A stretch of 64,000 nucleotides of DNA from Streptomyces sp. Mut1. Its GTDB lineage: Bacteria; Actinomycetota; Actinomycetes; Streptomycetales; Streptomycetaceae. The translations under genes and the position numbers were made by a program. Under the pieces are notes generated by a model. That model made no database searches. It was not told the DNA's origin and saw only the letters and a program-made list of their open reading frames with translations. Below are positions 43,404 to 52,930 of the stretch, in pieces. Position 1 is the stretch's first letter; every line of letters starts with the position of its first letter. Location: contig NZ_CP120997.1 of the NCBI RefSeq assembly GCF_030719295.1, forward strand, positions 3,232,001-3,296,000, written 5' to 3'.

Positions 43404-44857
43404 AGCCCGTACTCCTTCCAGCGTCGCGTGACCCGCTCGGCCGTCTCCGGGTCGGACTCGACCATGTCCGGCCAGCCCCCGTCCCGGGTGTAGCCCTCCT
43501 CGGGCCACTTCTTCGTCGCGTCGATCCCCGCCTTGCCGCCCCAGAACTGCTGGTAGGAGGCGTGGTCGAGGTGGTCCACCGGGCCCTCGGAGACCGTCAG
43601 GTCGCGGGCGTAGTCCGTGTTGCCGAGCGCCCGCCAGGACACCTCGTGCAGATCGTGGACATCGCAGTCGGAGTCCACGACGACGATCAGCTTGGTCAGC
43701 GACATCATGTGCGCGCCCCAGATGGCGCTCATCACCTTCTGCGCGTGCTTCGGGTACTTCTTGTCGATCGAGACGATCGCGCAGTTGTGGAAGCCGCCGG
43801 ACTCCGGCAGGTGGTAGTCCACAATGTCCGGCACGATGATCTTCAGCAGCGGCAGGAAGAACCGCTCGGTGGCGCGCCCCAGCGGCCCGTCCTCGGTCGG
43901 CGGCCTGCCCACCACGATCGACTGGAGCAGCGGCCGCTTGCGCATGGTCACGCAGTCGATCGTCAGTGCGGGGAACGGTTCCTGCGGGGTGTAGAAGCCG
44001 GTGTGGTCGCCGAACGGCCCCTCGGGGAGCGTCTTGCCGGGCTCCAGCCACCCTTCGATGACGACCTCGGCGTTGGCCGGGACCTGGAGCGGCACGGTCT
44101 TGCAGTCGACCATTTCGATGCGCTTGCCCTGGATGAACCCGGCGAACAGATACTCGTCGATGTCCCCGGGCAGCGGCGCGGTGGAGGCGTACGTGACGGC
44201 CGGCGGCGCGCCGAACGCGATGGCGACCGGCAGCCGCTCCCCGCGCCGGGCGGCGACCTGGTAGTGGTTGCGGCTGTCCTTGTGGATCTGCCAGTGCATC
44301 CCGATGGTGCGCCGGTCGTGCCGCTGGAGCCGGTAGAGCCCGAGGTTGCGGACGCCGGTCTCCGGGTGCTTGGTGTGGGTGAGGCCCAGGTTGAAGAAGG
44401 AGCCGCCGTCCTTGGGCCAGGTGAACAGGGCGGGCAGCAGGTCCAGGTCGACGTCGTCGCCGGTCAGGACGACCTCCTGGACGGGCGCGTTCTCGCTCTT
44501 CACCTTCTTCGGCGGTACGTGGACCATCGTGCCGAGCTTGCCGAAGGCTTCCCGCACCCCGACGAAGCCGTGCGGCAGCTCGGGCTTGAGCAGCCCGCCG
44601 ATCTTGTCGCTGATCTCGCCGTAGGACTTCAGCCCGAGCGCCTTGAGCAGCCGCTTGTCGGTGCCGAAGACGTTCATGGCCAGGGGCATCGACGACCCCT
44701 GGACGTTCTCGAAGAGCAGCGCGGGCCCGCCGGCCTTGTTCACCCGGTCGACGATCTCACCGACCTCCAGGTAGGGGTCGACCTCTGCCTTGATGCGCTT
44801 GAGCTCGCCCTCGCGCTCCAGAGCCCGGAGGAGGGAACGAAGATCGTCGTAAGCCAT
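43400..44857 (-). CDS. ubiD: UbiD-family decarboxylase of menaquinone synthesis
   Basis: A 485-aa prFMN-dependent decarboxylase: MHWQIHKDSRNHY (Mn/prFMN binding), EGPFGDHTGFYTP with the catalytic Glu, and VVDSDCDVHD. Removes the carboxylate left by the futalosine route; also named mqnL in some work. Needs UbiX from the same cluster. Starts the mqnP unit. Confidence 0.93.
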   Translation of the reverse strand: MAYDDLRSLLRALEREGELKRIKAEVDPYLEVGEIVDRVNKAGGPALLFENVQGSSMPLAMNVFGTDKRLLKALGLKSYGEISDKIGGLLKPELPHGFVGVREAFGKLGTMVHVPPKKVKSENAPVQEVVLTGDDVDLDLLPALFTWPKDGGSFFNLGLTHTKHPETGVRNLGLYRLQRHDRRTIGMHWQIHKDSRNHYQVAARRGERLPVAIAFGAPPAVTYASTAPLPGDIDEYLFAGFIQGKRIEMVDCKTVPLQVPANAEVVIEGWLEPGKTLPEGPFGDHTGFYTPQEPFPALTIDCVTMRKRPLLQSIVVGRPPTEDGPLGRATERFFLPLLKIIVPDIVDYHLPESGGFHNCAIVSIDKKYPKHAQKVMSAIWGAHMMSLTKLIVVVDSDCDVHDLHEVSWRALGNTDYARDLTVSEGPVDHLDHASYQQFWGGKAGIDATKKWPEEGYTRDGGWPDMVESDPETAERVTRRWKEYGL

Positions 44858-44934
44858 GCTGTCCAGTTTGACATCCCCCCGGACGGCGGCCGCCGGGGCT
44901 CCCCGCGTTGGCGGCCGAAGGAGCCGGTACGGCG

Positions 44935-45699
44935 TCAGCGGGGCGCGGGCGACGGTTCGTCGCCGAGCACGAGATCGGGGTCGAACATGACGACGGTCGC
45001 CGCGACGACGAGCATGATGACGGGGCCGGCGACCATGGTGAGCAGGAAGGAGAGCTGGTCGATCGAGGACTGGGCGTGCGTGCCCGCCGTGTGGTCGACG
45101 TCCACGCTCACGGCGGCCATGCCCGTGTAGTGCATGCCGGTGACGGCGATACCCATCACGAGACTGGCGCCGATGCTCGACCACAGGCCCCGCACGGTGA
45201 CCGCCGCCCACAGGGCCGCGGTGGCGGCGGCCACGGCGATCAGCACGGACAGGGACACCGTCACCGTGTCGTAGCGCATGCGGCCGTGCACCTGGAGGGC
45301 GGACATGCCGATGTAGTGCATGGCGGCGACGCCGAGGCCCATGAGCACTCCGGCCGAGGCCAGGATCTTGGGGCCCGCGCCCAGGTGCCCGACGAGGAAG
45401 ACGCCGATCGCGGTGACGGCGATGGCGACGACGAGGCTCAGCAGCGTCAGCCGGGTGTCGTACGAGATGTCCGTGCCGTCGGCACGGAAGCCCATCATCG
45501 CGATGAAGTGCATGGTCCAGATGCCGCAGCCCAGGGACACCGCGGCCAGGGAGAGCCAGCCGTTCTTCTTGCCGCGCGGCCCCTTGCGTACGGAGCGGAC
45601 CGTGCAGCGCAGGCCGAGGGCGGAGCCCAGGACGGCCATCAGATAGGCGGCGAGGGGAGTCACCGCGCCGTAGTGGAAATCGGTCACCGTGGCAGCCAC
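44935..45699 (-). CDS. MHYT-domain membrane sensor-like protein
   Basis: A 254-aa protein with seven TM helices and three MHYT-type motifs: WTMHFIAMMGF, AAMHYIGMSAL and GMHYTGMAAV. MHYT domains are proposed to bind copper and sense O2, CO or NO. No output domain is attached. GTG 45699 follows GAAGGG at suitable spacing; an ATG at 45717 is the alternative. Confidence 0.83.
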   Translation of the reverse strand: MAATVTDFHYGAVTPLAAYLMAVLGSALGLRCTVRSVRKGPRGKKNGWLSLAAVSLGCGIWTMHFIAMMGFRADGTDISYDTRLTLLSLVVAIAVTAIGVFLVGHLGAGPKILASAGVLMGLGVAAMHYIGMSALQVHGRMRYDTVTVSLSVLIAVAAATAALWAAVTVRGLWSSIGASLVMGIAVTGMHYTGMAAVSVDVDHTAGTHAQSSIDQLSFLLTMVAGPVIMLVVAATVVMFDPDLVLGDEPSPAPR

Positions 45700-45952
45700 G
45701 ACGCAAACCCTTCGCATGCCCTGACGGACTCGGACACCTCACGGGGAACGGCGAGGTGGAGCGGTCCGCGGAGAGCGAGCCGTCTGCGCCCAATCAACCA
45801 TGTGCGTCCGGATATCCTGTAATTCAGACCGTATGGTCATTGTCACGACGTTGATTCGTCACACGGTCCGCGGCGGGGCCACCGGCTACTCTGGGCCCGT
45901 CACCGGGGCGGGACATTGCCCCGCCAACTCTCCTCGGGGGGACTTTTCCACC

Positions 45953-46351
45953 ATGCTCCGGGCTCTGATCTACCTTCTGCCGCTGGCGCTCACGATCTTC
46001 GCGTTCATCGACTGCCTGAACACCCCGGAGGACGAGGCCAAGCACCTGCCGAAGATCGCCTGGGTCTTCATCATCCTGCTGTTCTGGATCGTCGGCCCGA
46101 TCGTGTGGCTGGCCGCGGGCAAGGTGCGCGAGGCGCCCGCCGGGGGCCGTGCGCCGTCCGACTGGCCCCGGGGCCGGCGGCAGCAGTGGGTGGCGCCGGA
46201 CGACAACCCGGACTTCCTGAAGTCGCTGAAGGACGAGCCCCGGGAGGACGGGCCCCGGAAGGACGAGGCTGACCTCAAGGACTGGGAGGCGGACCTGCGC
46301 CGCCGCGAGGAGGAGCTGAAGCGCCGCGAGAACGGTCCCGAGGCCTCGTAA
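45953..46351 (+). CDS. PLD nuclease N-terminal (PLDc_N) domain protein
   Basis: A 132-aa protein: two TM helices (residues about 4-20 and 37-54), the PLDc_N-type IDCLNTPEDEAKHLPKIAWVFIILLFWIVGPIVWL (in parts), then a soluble charged tail ending in a coiled-coil-like ADLRRREEELKRREN. Common in actinobacteria; function unknown. Confidence 0.82.
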   Translation: MLRALIYLLPLALTIFAFIDCLNTPEDEAKHLPKIAWVFIILLFWIVGPIVWLAAGKVREAPAGGRAPSDWPRGRRQQWVAPDDNPDFLKSLKDEPREDGPRKDEADLKDWEADLRRREEELKRRENGPEAS

Positions 46352-46358
46352 CCACCGG

Positions 46359-46422
46359 CCCCCCGCACGACGGCTGCCCGCCCCCCGGTCCTCCGGGTGG
46401 CGGGCAGCCGTCGTGCGGGGGG
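46359..46422. terminator. 24-bp bidirectional terminator
   Basis: Perfect stem 46359-46382 / 46399-46422 (starts CCCCCCGCACGACGGC), 16-nt loop, between the convergent PLDc_N and ccsB genes. Confidence 0.9.
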
Positions 46423-46428
46423 GGGGCG

Positions 46429-47511
46429 TCAGACTCCGGCGTAGGAGTGCTTGCCGGTGACGAAGATGTTGACGCCGTAGTAGTTGAAGATCCAGCAGCC
46501 GAAGGCGATCAGCGCCAGGTAGGCGGCCTTGCGGCCCTTCCAGCCGGCGGTGGCGCGGGCGTGCAGGTAGGCGGCGTAGGCGACCCAGGTGATGAAGGAC
46601 CAGACCTCCTTGGGGTCCCAGCCCCAGTAGCGGCCCCAGGCGTCCCCGGCCCAGATCGCGCCCGCGATGATCGTGAACGTCCACAGCGGGAAGACGGCGG
46701 CGTTGATCCGGTACGAGAACTTGTCCAGGCTCGACGCGGAAGGCATCCGGGAGAGCACGGAGTGGGCGAAGGCGCCCGGCTCCCCGCCACTGGCGATCTT
46801 GTTCTCGTAGCTGTCGCGGAAGAGGTAGATGAGGGTGCCGATGCCGCCGATGAAGAACACGGCGCCGCAGATGATGGCGGTGGAGACGTGGATCCACAGC
46901 CAGTACGAGTGCAGCGCGGGCACCAGCTGGTCGCTGGAGGTGTAGAGCACCGTGGTCGCCAGACCGAGGTCCAGCAGGACGGCGGTGATCAGCAGCAGCC
47001 CCATCCAGCGGACGTTCTTCTTCAGCGCGAGCAGGGCGAGGTAGACGCCGACCGCCACCGTGGAGAAGGTGATGGAGAACTCGTACATGTTGCCCCAGGG
47101 GGCGCGCTGTACGGACAGGGCGCGGGTGACGACACCGCCGGCCTCCACGAGGAAGGCGAGCACGGTCAGGGAGACCGCGATCCGCCCGTAGAGGTCGCCC
47201 TTGAACGTGCCTCCGGCGGCGCCGGGGCCGTCCGGGACGTCACGGGAGCCTGCCGCGGACCGGGTCACGACCTTCGGCCGTTCCAGTACGGCGGTGCCCC
47301 CGCCCTTCTGTGCGACCTGGACCTTCACCGTGCCGGCGGCGGCTTCCTCGGTGGTGAGCGCGGCGGCGGTGCGGCCGACCTTGCTGCGGCTGCCGAACAC
47401 CCACTCCGCGATGTGCGCGAAGAAGGCCAGGGTGTAGACGGCCATCGACGAATAGATCAGCACATTGCTGGTGTGCGCGAGGTTCTCGTTCGTTGCGGCG
47501 GCGAGATTCAC
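46429..47511 (-). CDS. ccsB: cytochrome c biogenesis protein CcsB/ResC
   Basis: A 360-aa haem-handling membrane protein of system II: WWD motif WGRYWGWDPKEVWSFITW, conserved His in YSYWLWIHVSTA-type segment and C-terminal GVNIFVTGKHSYAG. GTG 47511 overlaps the ResB stop (GTGA). Works with ResB to deliver haem to apocytochromes c. Confidence 0.92.
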   Translation of the reverse strand: MNLAAATNENLAHTSNVLIYSSMAVYTLAFFAHIAEWVFGSRSKVGRTAAALTTEEAAAGTVKVQVAQKGGGTAVLERPKVVTRSAAGSRDVPDGPGAAGGTFKGDLYGRIAVSLTVLAFLVEAGGVVTRALSVQRAPWGNMYEFSITFSTVAVGVYLALLALKKNVRWMGLLLITAVLLDLGLATTVLYTSSDQLVPALHSYWLWIHVSTAIICGAVFFIGGIGTLIYLFRDSYENKIASGGEPGAFAHSVLSRMPSASSLDKFSYRINAAVFPLWTFTIIAGAIWAGDAWGRYWGWDPKEVWSFITWVAYAAYLHARATAGWKGRKAAYLALIAFGCWIFNYYGVNIFVTGKHSYAGV

Positions 47512-49274
47512 TTCTCAGCCCCTTCGGCAGGCTCTGCGGTGGACGCCTCGGCGGCGTCCGTTTCGGTGTCGGGCGCGGTGGGCGCCTCGGCGTTGAGCGT
47601 GACCGCGAGATCGGCCAGCTCCTCGGGAAGTCTCGCGGACTCGCTGCGGCCGAGCCCCGCCATCTCCACGACGGTGACGCCGTCGGCGCCACGCACGGCC
47701 CGGACCCAGACGCGGCGGCGCTGGATGAACAGCGAGCCGGCGAGTCCGGCGATGGCGCCGATCGCCCCCGTGAGCGCCCAGCCGCTGGCGGGCTGCTCGG
47801 AGATCTGGAAGCTGGCCCACTCCTGGATGCCCTCGAAGGTGATGGAGCCGGCCCCGTCGGGCAGCTTCATCGTCTCGCCGACGAGGAGGCGTTCCTTGAG
47901 CTGCTTGCCGTCGGAGCCCTTGAACTCCGTCATCTTCGTCTTGTCCAGCTGGTACACGTTCTGCGCGATGCCGGAGTTGACGCCGAGCGATCCGTGGTAG
48001 CCGTTGAGCGCGAGGACGGGCATGTCGGCGGCGGGGAACTGCGAGAACATCGTGCCCTGGCCGTTGCCGGCGAAGGTCGGCACGAAGAACGCCTGGAAGC
48101 CCAGCTGGTCCTTCTTGCCGTTCTTGTCGCGGTAGCCGTCCATGACCTTGATGGCGCCGGTCGAGGTGACGTTGTTGTCGATGGGCAGCAGCGGCACGGC
48201 GGCCTTGTAGACCTCCTTGCCCCGGCCGTCCTTGACGGAGACGACGGGCGCGTAGCCGTGGGCGTTGAGGTAGACCTTGGTGCCGTCGACGACGAGGGGT
48301 TCGTTGACCTTGATGACCTTCTTCTGCGGCTCGCCGTAGGCCCCTTCGGAGTACGTGACGTGCGCCTCGTACGTGCGCGGCGTGCCGACCTGCGGACCCT
48401 CGCGCTCGTACGTGCCGATGAAGTCGTCCAGGGTGAAGCTGAACGGGACCAGCGAGTCGTTGTCGAAGAGCGAGCCGGACTTGAAGTCGTCGTACTGGGT
48501 GATCGTGTTGGAGAACCCGTCGCCCTCGACGACCAGCTTGGCGCCCTCGGACTTGAACAGCTGCCCCCAGGCGAAGGCGATCAGCATCACGATGAGCGCG
48601 ATGTGGAAGATCAGGTTGCCTGCCTCGCGCAGGTAGCCCTTCTCGGCGGCGACGGCGTTCCCGGTGACGTGGGCCCGGTAGCGCCGCTTGCGCATCATCC
48701 TGAGGGCGGCCTCGCGGACCTGCTCGGGCTCGGCCCCGGTGCGCCAGGTGGTGTACGCGGGCAGCCTGGTGAGGCGCTTCGGAGCGCCCGGCGGGCGGCT
48801 GCGCAGCTGGCCGACGAAGGTGCCGGTGCGCGGCACGATGCAGCCGATCAGCGAGACGAACAGCAGGATGTAGATCGCGGAGAACCACACCGAGCTGTAG
48901 ACGTCGAAGAACTGGAGCTTCTCGTAGATCGGCGTGACGACGGTGTGCGCGTCCTTGAACGTCTGCACCTTGAGTTCGTCCACGCTGTTCTGCGGGATCA
49001 GCGAGCCGGGGATGGCGCCGAGCGACAGCAGGAAGAGCAGGATCAGGGCGACCCGCATCGAGGTGAGCTGGCGCCAGAACCAGCGGGCCCAGCCGATGAC
49101 GCCCATGGCGGGCAGGTCCGCCATGGCCTCCTCGCGCGGGGCGGTGGAGAGCTGGGAGCCGGCGGCGCCGAGCTCACGGGCGTTCTCCTGCTCCCGCTGG
49201 TCCCGCTCCTGCTCCTGCTCCTGGTCCCGCTCCTGGGAAGGGCTGGACGAAGGGTTGGACGTGGTGTTGCTCAT
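47508..49274 (-). CDS. resB: cytochrome c biogenesis protein ResB
   Basis: A 588-aa protein: a charged Gln/Glu-rich N-terminus, then TM segments (WFWRQLTSMRVALILLFLLSLGAIPGSLIP region), a large extracytoplasmic domain (about 240-510) and a final TM segment (GWALTGAIGAIAGLAG). Typical ResB layout. Between ccdA and ccsB in one operon. Confidence 0.92.
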   Translation of the reverse strand: MSNTTSNPSSSPSQERDQEQEQERDQREQENARELGAAGSQLSTAPREEAMADLPAMGVIGWARWFWRQLTSMRVALILLFLLSLGAIPGSLIPQNSVDELKVQTFKDAHTVVTPIYEKLQFFDVYSSVWFSAIYILLFVSLIGCIVPRTGTFVGQLRSRPPGAPKRLTRLPAYTTWRTGAEPEQVREAALRMMRKRRYRAHVTGNAVAAEKGYLREAGNLIFHIALIVMLIAFAWGQLFKSEGAKLVVEGDGFSNTITQYDDFKSGSLFDNDSLVPFSFTLDDFIGTYEREGPQVGTPRTYEAHVTYSEGAYGEPQKKVIKVNEPLVVDGTKVYLNAHGYAPVVSVKDGRGKEVYKAAVPLLPIDNNVTSTGAIKVMDGYRDKNGKKDQLGFQAFFVPTFAGNGQGTMFSQFPAADMPVLALNGYHGSLGVNSGIAQNVYQLDKTKMTEFKGSDGKQLKERLLVGETMKLPDGAGSITFEGIQEWASFQISEQPASGWALTGAIGAIAGLAGSLFIQRRRVWVRAVRGADGVTVVEMAGLGRSESARLPEELADLAVTLNAEAPTAPDTETDAAEASTAEPAEGAEK

Positions 49275-49280
49275 TGGTAC

Positions 49281-50042
49281 TCAGATCCCCACCGTGAAGC
49301 CGGTCGACCAGCCCTGCAGTTCCTGCATCATGCTGCCCCACACACCGGTCAGCAGGAGCAGCCCGGTCACGATCATCATGCCGCCGCCGATGCGCATGAC
49401 CCAGGCGTAGTGGCGCTTGACCCAGCTGAACGCGCCGAGCGCCTTGCGGAAGGCGACGGCGGCGAGCACGAAGGGGATGCCCAGGCCCAGGCAGTAGGCG
49501 ACGGTCAGTATGGCGCCGCGCCCGGCGGTGCCCTGGTCCATCGCGAGGATGGACACCGAGCTGAGCGTGGGGCCGAGGCACGGCGTCCAGCCGATGCCGA
49601 AGAGGGCGCCGAGCAGCGGGGCGCCCACCAGGCCGGTCACCGGCTTGCGGTGGATGCGGAATTCGCGCTGGGTCATCCACGGCATGAGGCCCATGAAGAA
49701 GACGCCCATGAGGATCATGAGCACGCCGAGGACCTTGGTGAGGGGTCCGCTGTTCTCCTGGAGCGTGTCGCCGAAGTAGCCGAAGAGGGCGCCGCCGGAG
49801 ACGAAGACGGCGGTGAAGCCGACGACGAACAGCGAGGCGCCGGCGACCATGCGGCCGCGCCGGGCCTCGGCGAGGTCGGCGCCGCTGACCCCGGTGACGT
49901 AGCTGAGGTAGCCGGGGACGAGCGGCAGGACGCAGGGCGAGAAGAAGGAGACGAGCCCGCCGAGCAGGGCGATGGGCAGGGCGACCAGGAGGGCCCCGCT
50001 CAGGACCGTGTCGTTCTGCATGGCGGCGGCGAGGGTGATCAC
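49281..50042 (-). CDS. ccdA: CcdA-type thiol-reductant transporter
   Basis: A 253-aa, six-TM protein with redox Cys in FFSPCVLPLVPGY (Cys37) and GWTPCLGPTLS. It moves reducing equivalents across the membrane to keep apocytochrome c and TlpA reduced. GTG 50042 start; 4 bp after the tlpA stop. Confidence 0.92.
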   Translation of the reverse strand: MITLAAAMQNDTVLSGALLVALPIALLGGLVSFFSPCVLPLVPGYLSYVTGVSGADLAEARRGRMVAGASLFVVGFTAVFVSGGALFGYFGDTLQENSGPLTKVLGVLMILMGVFFMGLMPWMTQREFRIHRKPVTGLVGAPLLGALFGIGWTPCLGPTLSSVSILAMDQGTAGRGAILTVAYCLGLGIPFVLAAVAFRKALGAFSWVKRHYAWVMRIGGGMMIVTGLLLLTGVWGSMMQELQGWSTGFTVGI

Positions 50043-50046
50043 CTGA

Positions 50047-50655
50047 TCACTTCTCCGCGATCAACGGGTCGATCATCTTGTGCAGCTGGGTGTCGTCCAG
50101 CGGGCCGACGTAGCGGGCGGCGAGCTTGCCGTCCCGGTCGATGACGACGGTCGAGGGGATGGACTGGAGCTTGAAGGTGCCCTTGGGGAAGCGCAGCAGG
50201 AGCTTCCCGGTCCGGTCGTAGAAGCTCGGGTAGACGACCCCGTGTTCCTCCTCGAAGCTGATGGCGTTGGACCGGGAGTTGTCGCGGGTGTTGATCCCGA
50301 CGAACTGGACGCCCTGGTCCTCGGTCTCCTTGGCCACCTTGTTGAAGTACTTCGATTCCAGCCGGCAGGGGGCGCACCACGAGCCCCAGGCGTTGAGGAC
50401 GATGATCTTGCCCTTGTAGTCGGCGAGGTCGAGCTTCTCGCCGTCCAGGGTCTCGCCGTCGAGGGGCGGTGCGTCGACGCGCTCGTCCTTGGCCGCGGTC
50501 GCGATCCCGCTGTTGCTCGTGACGAAGTTGGTGTCGCCGCCGCCACTGGTCTGGTTGCCCGAGTCGCACGCGGTCAGCGTCACCGCGAGCGCGGCGGCCG
50601 CCAGGGGGGCGGCGAGCAGGGTGAAGCGGCGTCGGGGTGCGCGGCCATGGCTCAT
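50047..50655 (-). CDS. TlpA/ResA-type thiol-disulfide lipoprotein
   Basis: A 202-aa lipoprotein (lipobox LTAC, Cys30) with a thioredoxin fold: AWGSWCAPCRLES (CxxC), VGINTRDNS and the cis-Pro segment SIPSTVVIDRDG. Reduces the haem-binding Cys of apocytochrome c. First gene of the tlpA-ccdA-resB-ccsB operon. Confidence 0.9.
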   Translation of the reverse strand: MSHGRAPRRRFTLLAAPLAAAALAVTLTACDSGNQTSGGGDTNFVTSNSGIATAAKDERVDAPPLDGETLDGEKLDLADYKGKIIVLNAWGSWCAPCRLESKYFNKVAKETEDQGVQFVGINTRDNSRSNAISFEEEHGVVYPSFYDRTGKLLLRFPKGTFKLQSIPSTVVIDRDGKLAARYVGPLDDTQLHKMIDPLIAEK

Positions 50656-50722
50656 GTGAAAAGTTTCGCATGGCGGTTTCGGGGATCTTGGGCACCCCCC
50701 TCGGTGCCCGTAAAGCCCGTTG

Positions 50723-51985
50723 TCAGGCCTGTTTAAAGAAGGTGTTCCAGCCGCCCGCGGGCGCCTCTCCGACCTGAAGGGTACGGAGCTTGGCGAGGAC
50801 CGCCGGGTCCTGGACGTCGAGCCAGTCCACGAACTGCCGGAAGGAGACGAGGCGCACATCCTGTTTCCCGGCGATGTGCTTGAGCGCGTCTTCGACGGCG
50901 TCCATATAGATGCCGCCGTTCCACTCCTCGAAGTGGTTTCCGATGTAGAAGGGCGCGCGGTTCGTCTCGTAGGCGCGCTTGAATCCGGCGAGGTACGACT
51001 GCGTGGCCTGCTCGCGCCAGCCGGGATAGCGGGAGGGCATTCCCTTGGTGGAGTTCTGCGACTGGTTGGCCAGGATGTTGTAGTCCATGGAGAGGACTTC
51101 GAAGGTGTGCCCGGGGAAGGGGATGCCCTGGAGCGGCAGGTCCCATACGCCCTGGCGCTTGGTGGGCCAGACCTGGGTGCCGCCGGGCGAGCTGGCGTCG
51201 TAGCGCCAGCCCAGCTTCTTCGCGGTGGGCAGCAGGTTGTCCTGTCCGAGCAGACAGGGGGTGCGGCCTCCGACGAGTTCCTTGCGGTAATCGAAGGGGA
51301 GCGATTCCTCGTCGTTCCAGCCGGTGTTGGTGCGCCATTCGGTGACGAAGGAGATCGCCTGGTCGATTTCGCTCTGCCACTGGGCCGGGGTCCAGTTGCC
51401 GACCGATCCGGAGCCCGCGCAGAAATGCCCGTTGAAGTGGGTGCCGATCTCGTGGCCGTCGAGCCAGGCCTGGCGGACGTTCTTGAGCGTCTCCTTGATG
51501 TGGCCGTCGGTGAGATAGCCGATGTCGGAGGCGCCGACGGGGTTGCCCGGCGGGCGGTAGAGGGTTTTCTTCGATTCCGGGAGCAGATAGAGGCCGGAGA
51601 GGAAGAAGGTCATCGACGCGTCGTGTTCCCGGGCGAGTTCCAGAAAGCGCGGGAACAGCCCGTTGCCGACCTCGCCGGCCCCGTCCCAGGAAAAGATCAC
51701 GAACTGCGGCGGCTTCTGGCCCGGCTCCAGCGGGAGGGGGGCCTGCGGCTGCTTCGGCTGCTTCCCGGTGTCGGCGGTGGAACCGTCCCCGATGGCGCGG
51801 ACGTCCTTCTTCTTGGTCCCGGAGCCCTTGGAGGTCCCGCCGGCCGCCTTCTCGCCGGTGGCACCCTTGTCGGGTCCACCGCTCCCGGTGTCGGACGAGC
51901 CGGCGGTACTGCAGCCCGCGATCCCGGCGGCGGCAGCGGCCCCGAGCCCGGCGCCCAGCAGTCCTCTTCGGCTGATCTCTCGCAT
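50723..51985 (-). CDS. Tat-exported lipoprotein, polysaccharide deacetylase-like
   Basis: A 420-aa protein: twin-arginine MREISRRGLLGAG, hydrophobic segment and lipobox IAGC (Cys25), a Ser/Gly/Lys linker, then a NodB-like fold: FVIFSWDGAGEV, MTFFLSGLYLL, DGHEIGTHFNGHFC and PFYIGNHFEEWNGG. The metal-binding D and H-x-x-x-H-like residues are partly altered (DG, HxNxH), so catalysis is uncertain. ATG 51985 follows GGGAAG. Confidence 0.8.
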   Translation of the reverse strand: MREISRRGLLGAGLGAAAAAGIAGCSTAGSSDTGSGGPDKGATGEKAAGGTSKGSGTKKKDVRAIGDGSTADTGKQPKQPQAPLPLEPGQKPPQFVIFSWDGAGEVGNGLFPRFLELAREHDASMTFFLSGLYLLPESKKTLYRPPGNPVGASDIGYLTDGHIKETLKNVRQAWLDGHEIGTHFNGHFCAGSGSVGNWTPAQWQSEIDQAISFVTEWRTNTGWNDEESLPFDYRKELVGGRTPCLLGQDNLLPTAKKLGWRYDASSPGGTQVWPTKRQGVWDLPLQGIPFPGHTFEVLSMDYNILANQSQNSTKGMPSRYPGWREQATQSYLAGFKRAYETNRAPFYIGNHFEEWNGGIYMDAVEDALKHIAGKQDVRLVSFRQFVDWLDVQDPAVLAKLRTLQVGEAPAGGWNTFFKQA

Positions 51986-52231
51986 GCGGCTTCCCATCTG
52001 CGGTCGTTTTGCCTCAAGTACATACAAACTGGCAAAGCCTTAGATGAGTGAAGCCACACAGAGGTTCCCCCGTTTAGCACACAATTCTTTACGGAACCAG
52101 CCCCAACCCTTGACCGAACACAGGTCCTAGCCGACGAGTGGGGGCAAAACCACCCAAAGAGGGTGGCCCGGGCCCTGCGCCGACCGCCGTCGGCGCGGAC
52201 CCGGGCCGAAAGCTCCGGCCCGCCGGGGCCG

Positions 52232-52930
52232 CTACGCCCCAACCCCCTTCGACGCGCCCTTCACCGGCTTCGCGCCCGCCAGCAGATGCGCGGGGACCAG
52301 ATCCCGGGCCGGCTCCGAGTACCCCACGGACACGATCTTGTCGCCCCGGTACGTGAAGCTGGTCAGCGAGGCGAGGGTGCACTGCCGCTTGCGCGGGTCG
52401 TGCCACAGCCGCCGCCGCTCCACGAAGCTGCGCACGATCCAGATCGGCAGCTGGTGGCTGACACAGACCGCCTCGTGCCCCCGGGCCGCGTCCCGCGCGG
52501 CGTCCAGCGCGCCCATCATCCGGACGACCTGCTCGATGTACGGCTCGCCCCAGGACGGCCGGAACGGGTTGGTCAGGTGCTTCCAGTTGTCCGGCTTGCG
52601 CAGCGCCCCGTCACCGACGCCGAAGGTCTTGCCCTCGAAGACGTTGGCGGCCTCGATGAGCCGCTCGTCGGTGGCGAGGTCCAGGCCGTGCGCCTTGGCG
52701 ACCGGCGTCGCCGTCTCCTGGGCACGTTCCAGCGGGGAGGCGACGACATGGGTGATGTCGCGCTTCTCCAGGTGCTCGGCCACCCGGTCGGCCATCTTCC
52801 GCCCCAGCTCGGAGAGGTGGTAGCCGGGCCGGCGCCCGTAGAGGACGCCTTCCGGGTTGTGCACCTCGCCGTGGCGCATCAGATGGACGACGGTGATGTC
52901 CTGGCGTTTCGTGTCGGCGTTCTCGCTCAT
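52232..52930 (-). CDS. histidine phosphatase family protein
   Basis: A 232-aa protein with the RHG motif [12 protein letters not shown] (phospho-His), [11 protein letters not shown] and the second His in [12 protein letters not shown] overlaps the hemL stop (ATGA), so it is translated with hemL, as I recall from other Streptomyces. Substrate unknown. Confidence 0.88.
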   Translation of the reverse strand: MSENADTKRQDITVVHLMRHGEVHNPEGVLYGRRPGYHLSELGRKMADRVAEHLEKRDITHVVASPLERAQETATPVAKAHGLDLATDERLIEAANVFEGKTFGVGDGALRKPDNWKHLTNPFRPSWGEPYIEQVVRMMGALDAARDAARGHEAVCVSHQLPIWIVRSFVERRRLWHDPRKRQCTLASLTSFTYRGDKIVSVGYSEPARDLVPAHLLAGAKPVKGASKGVGA

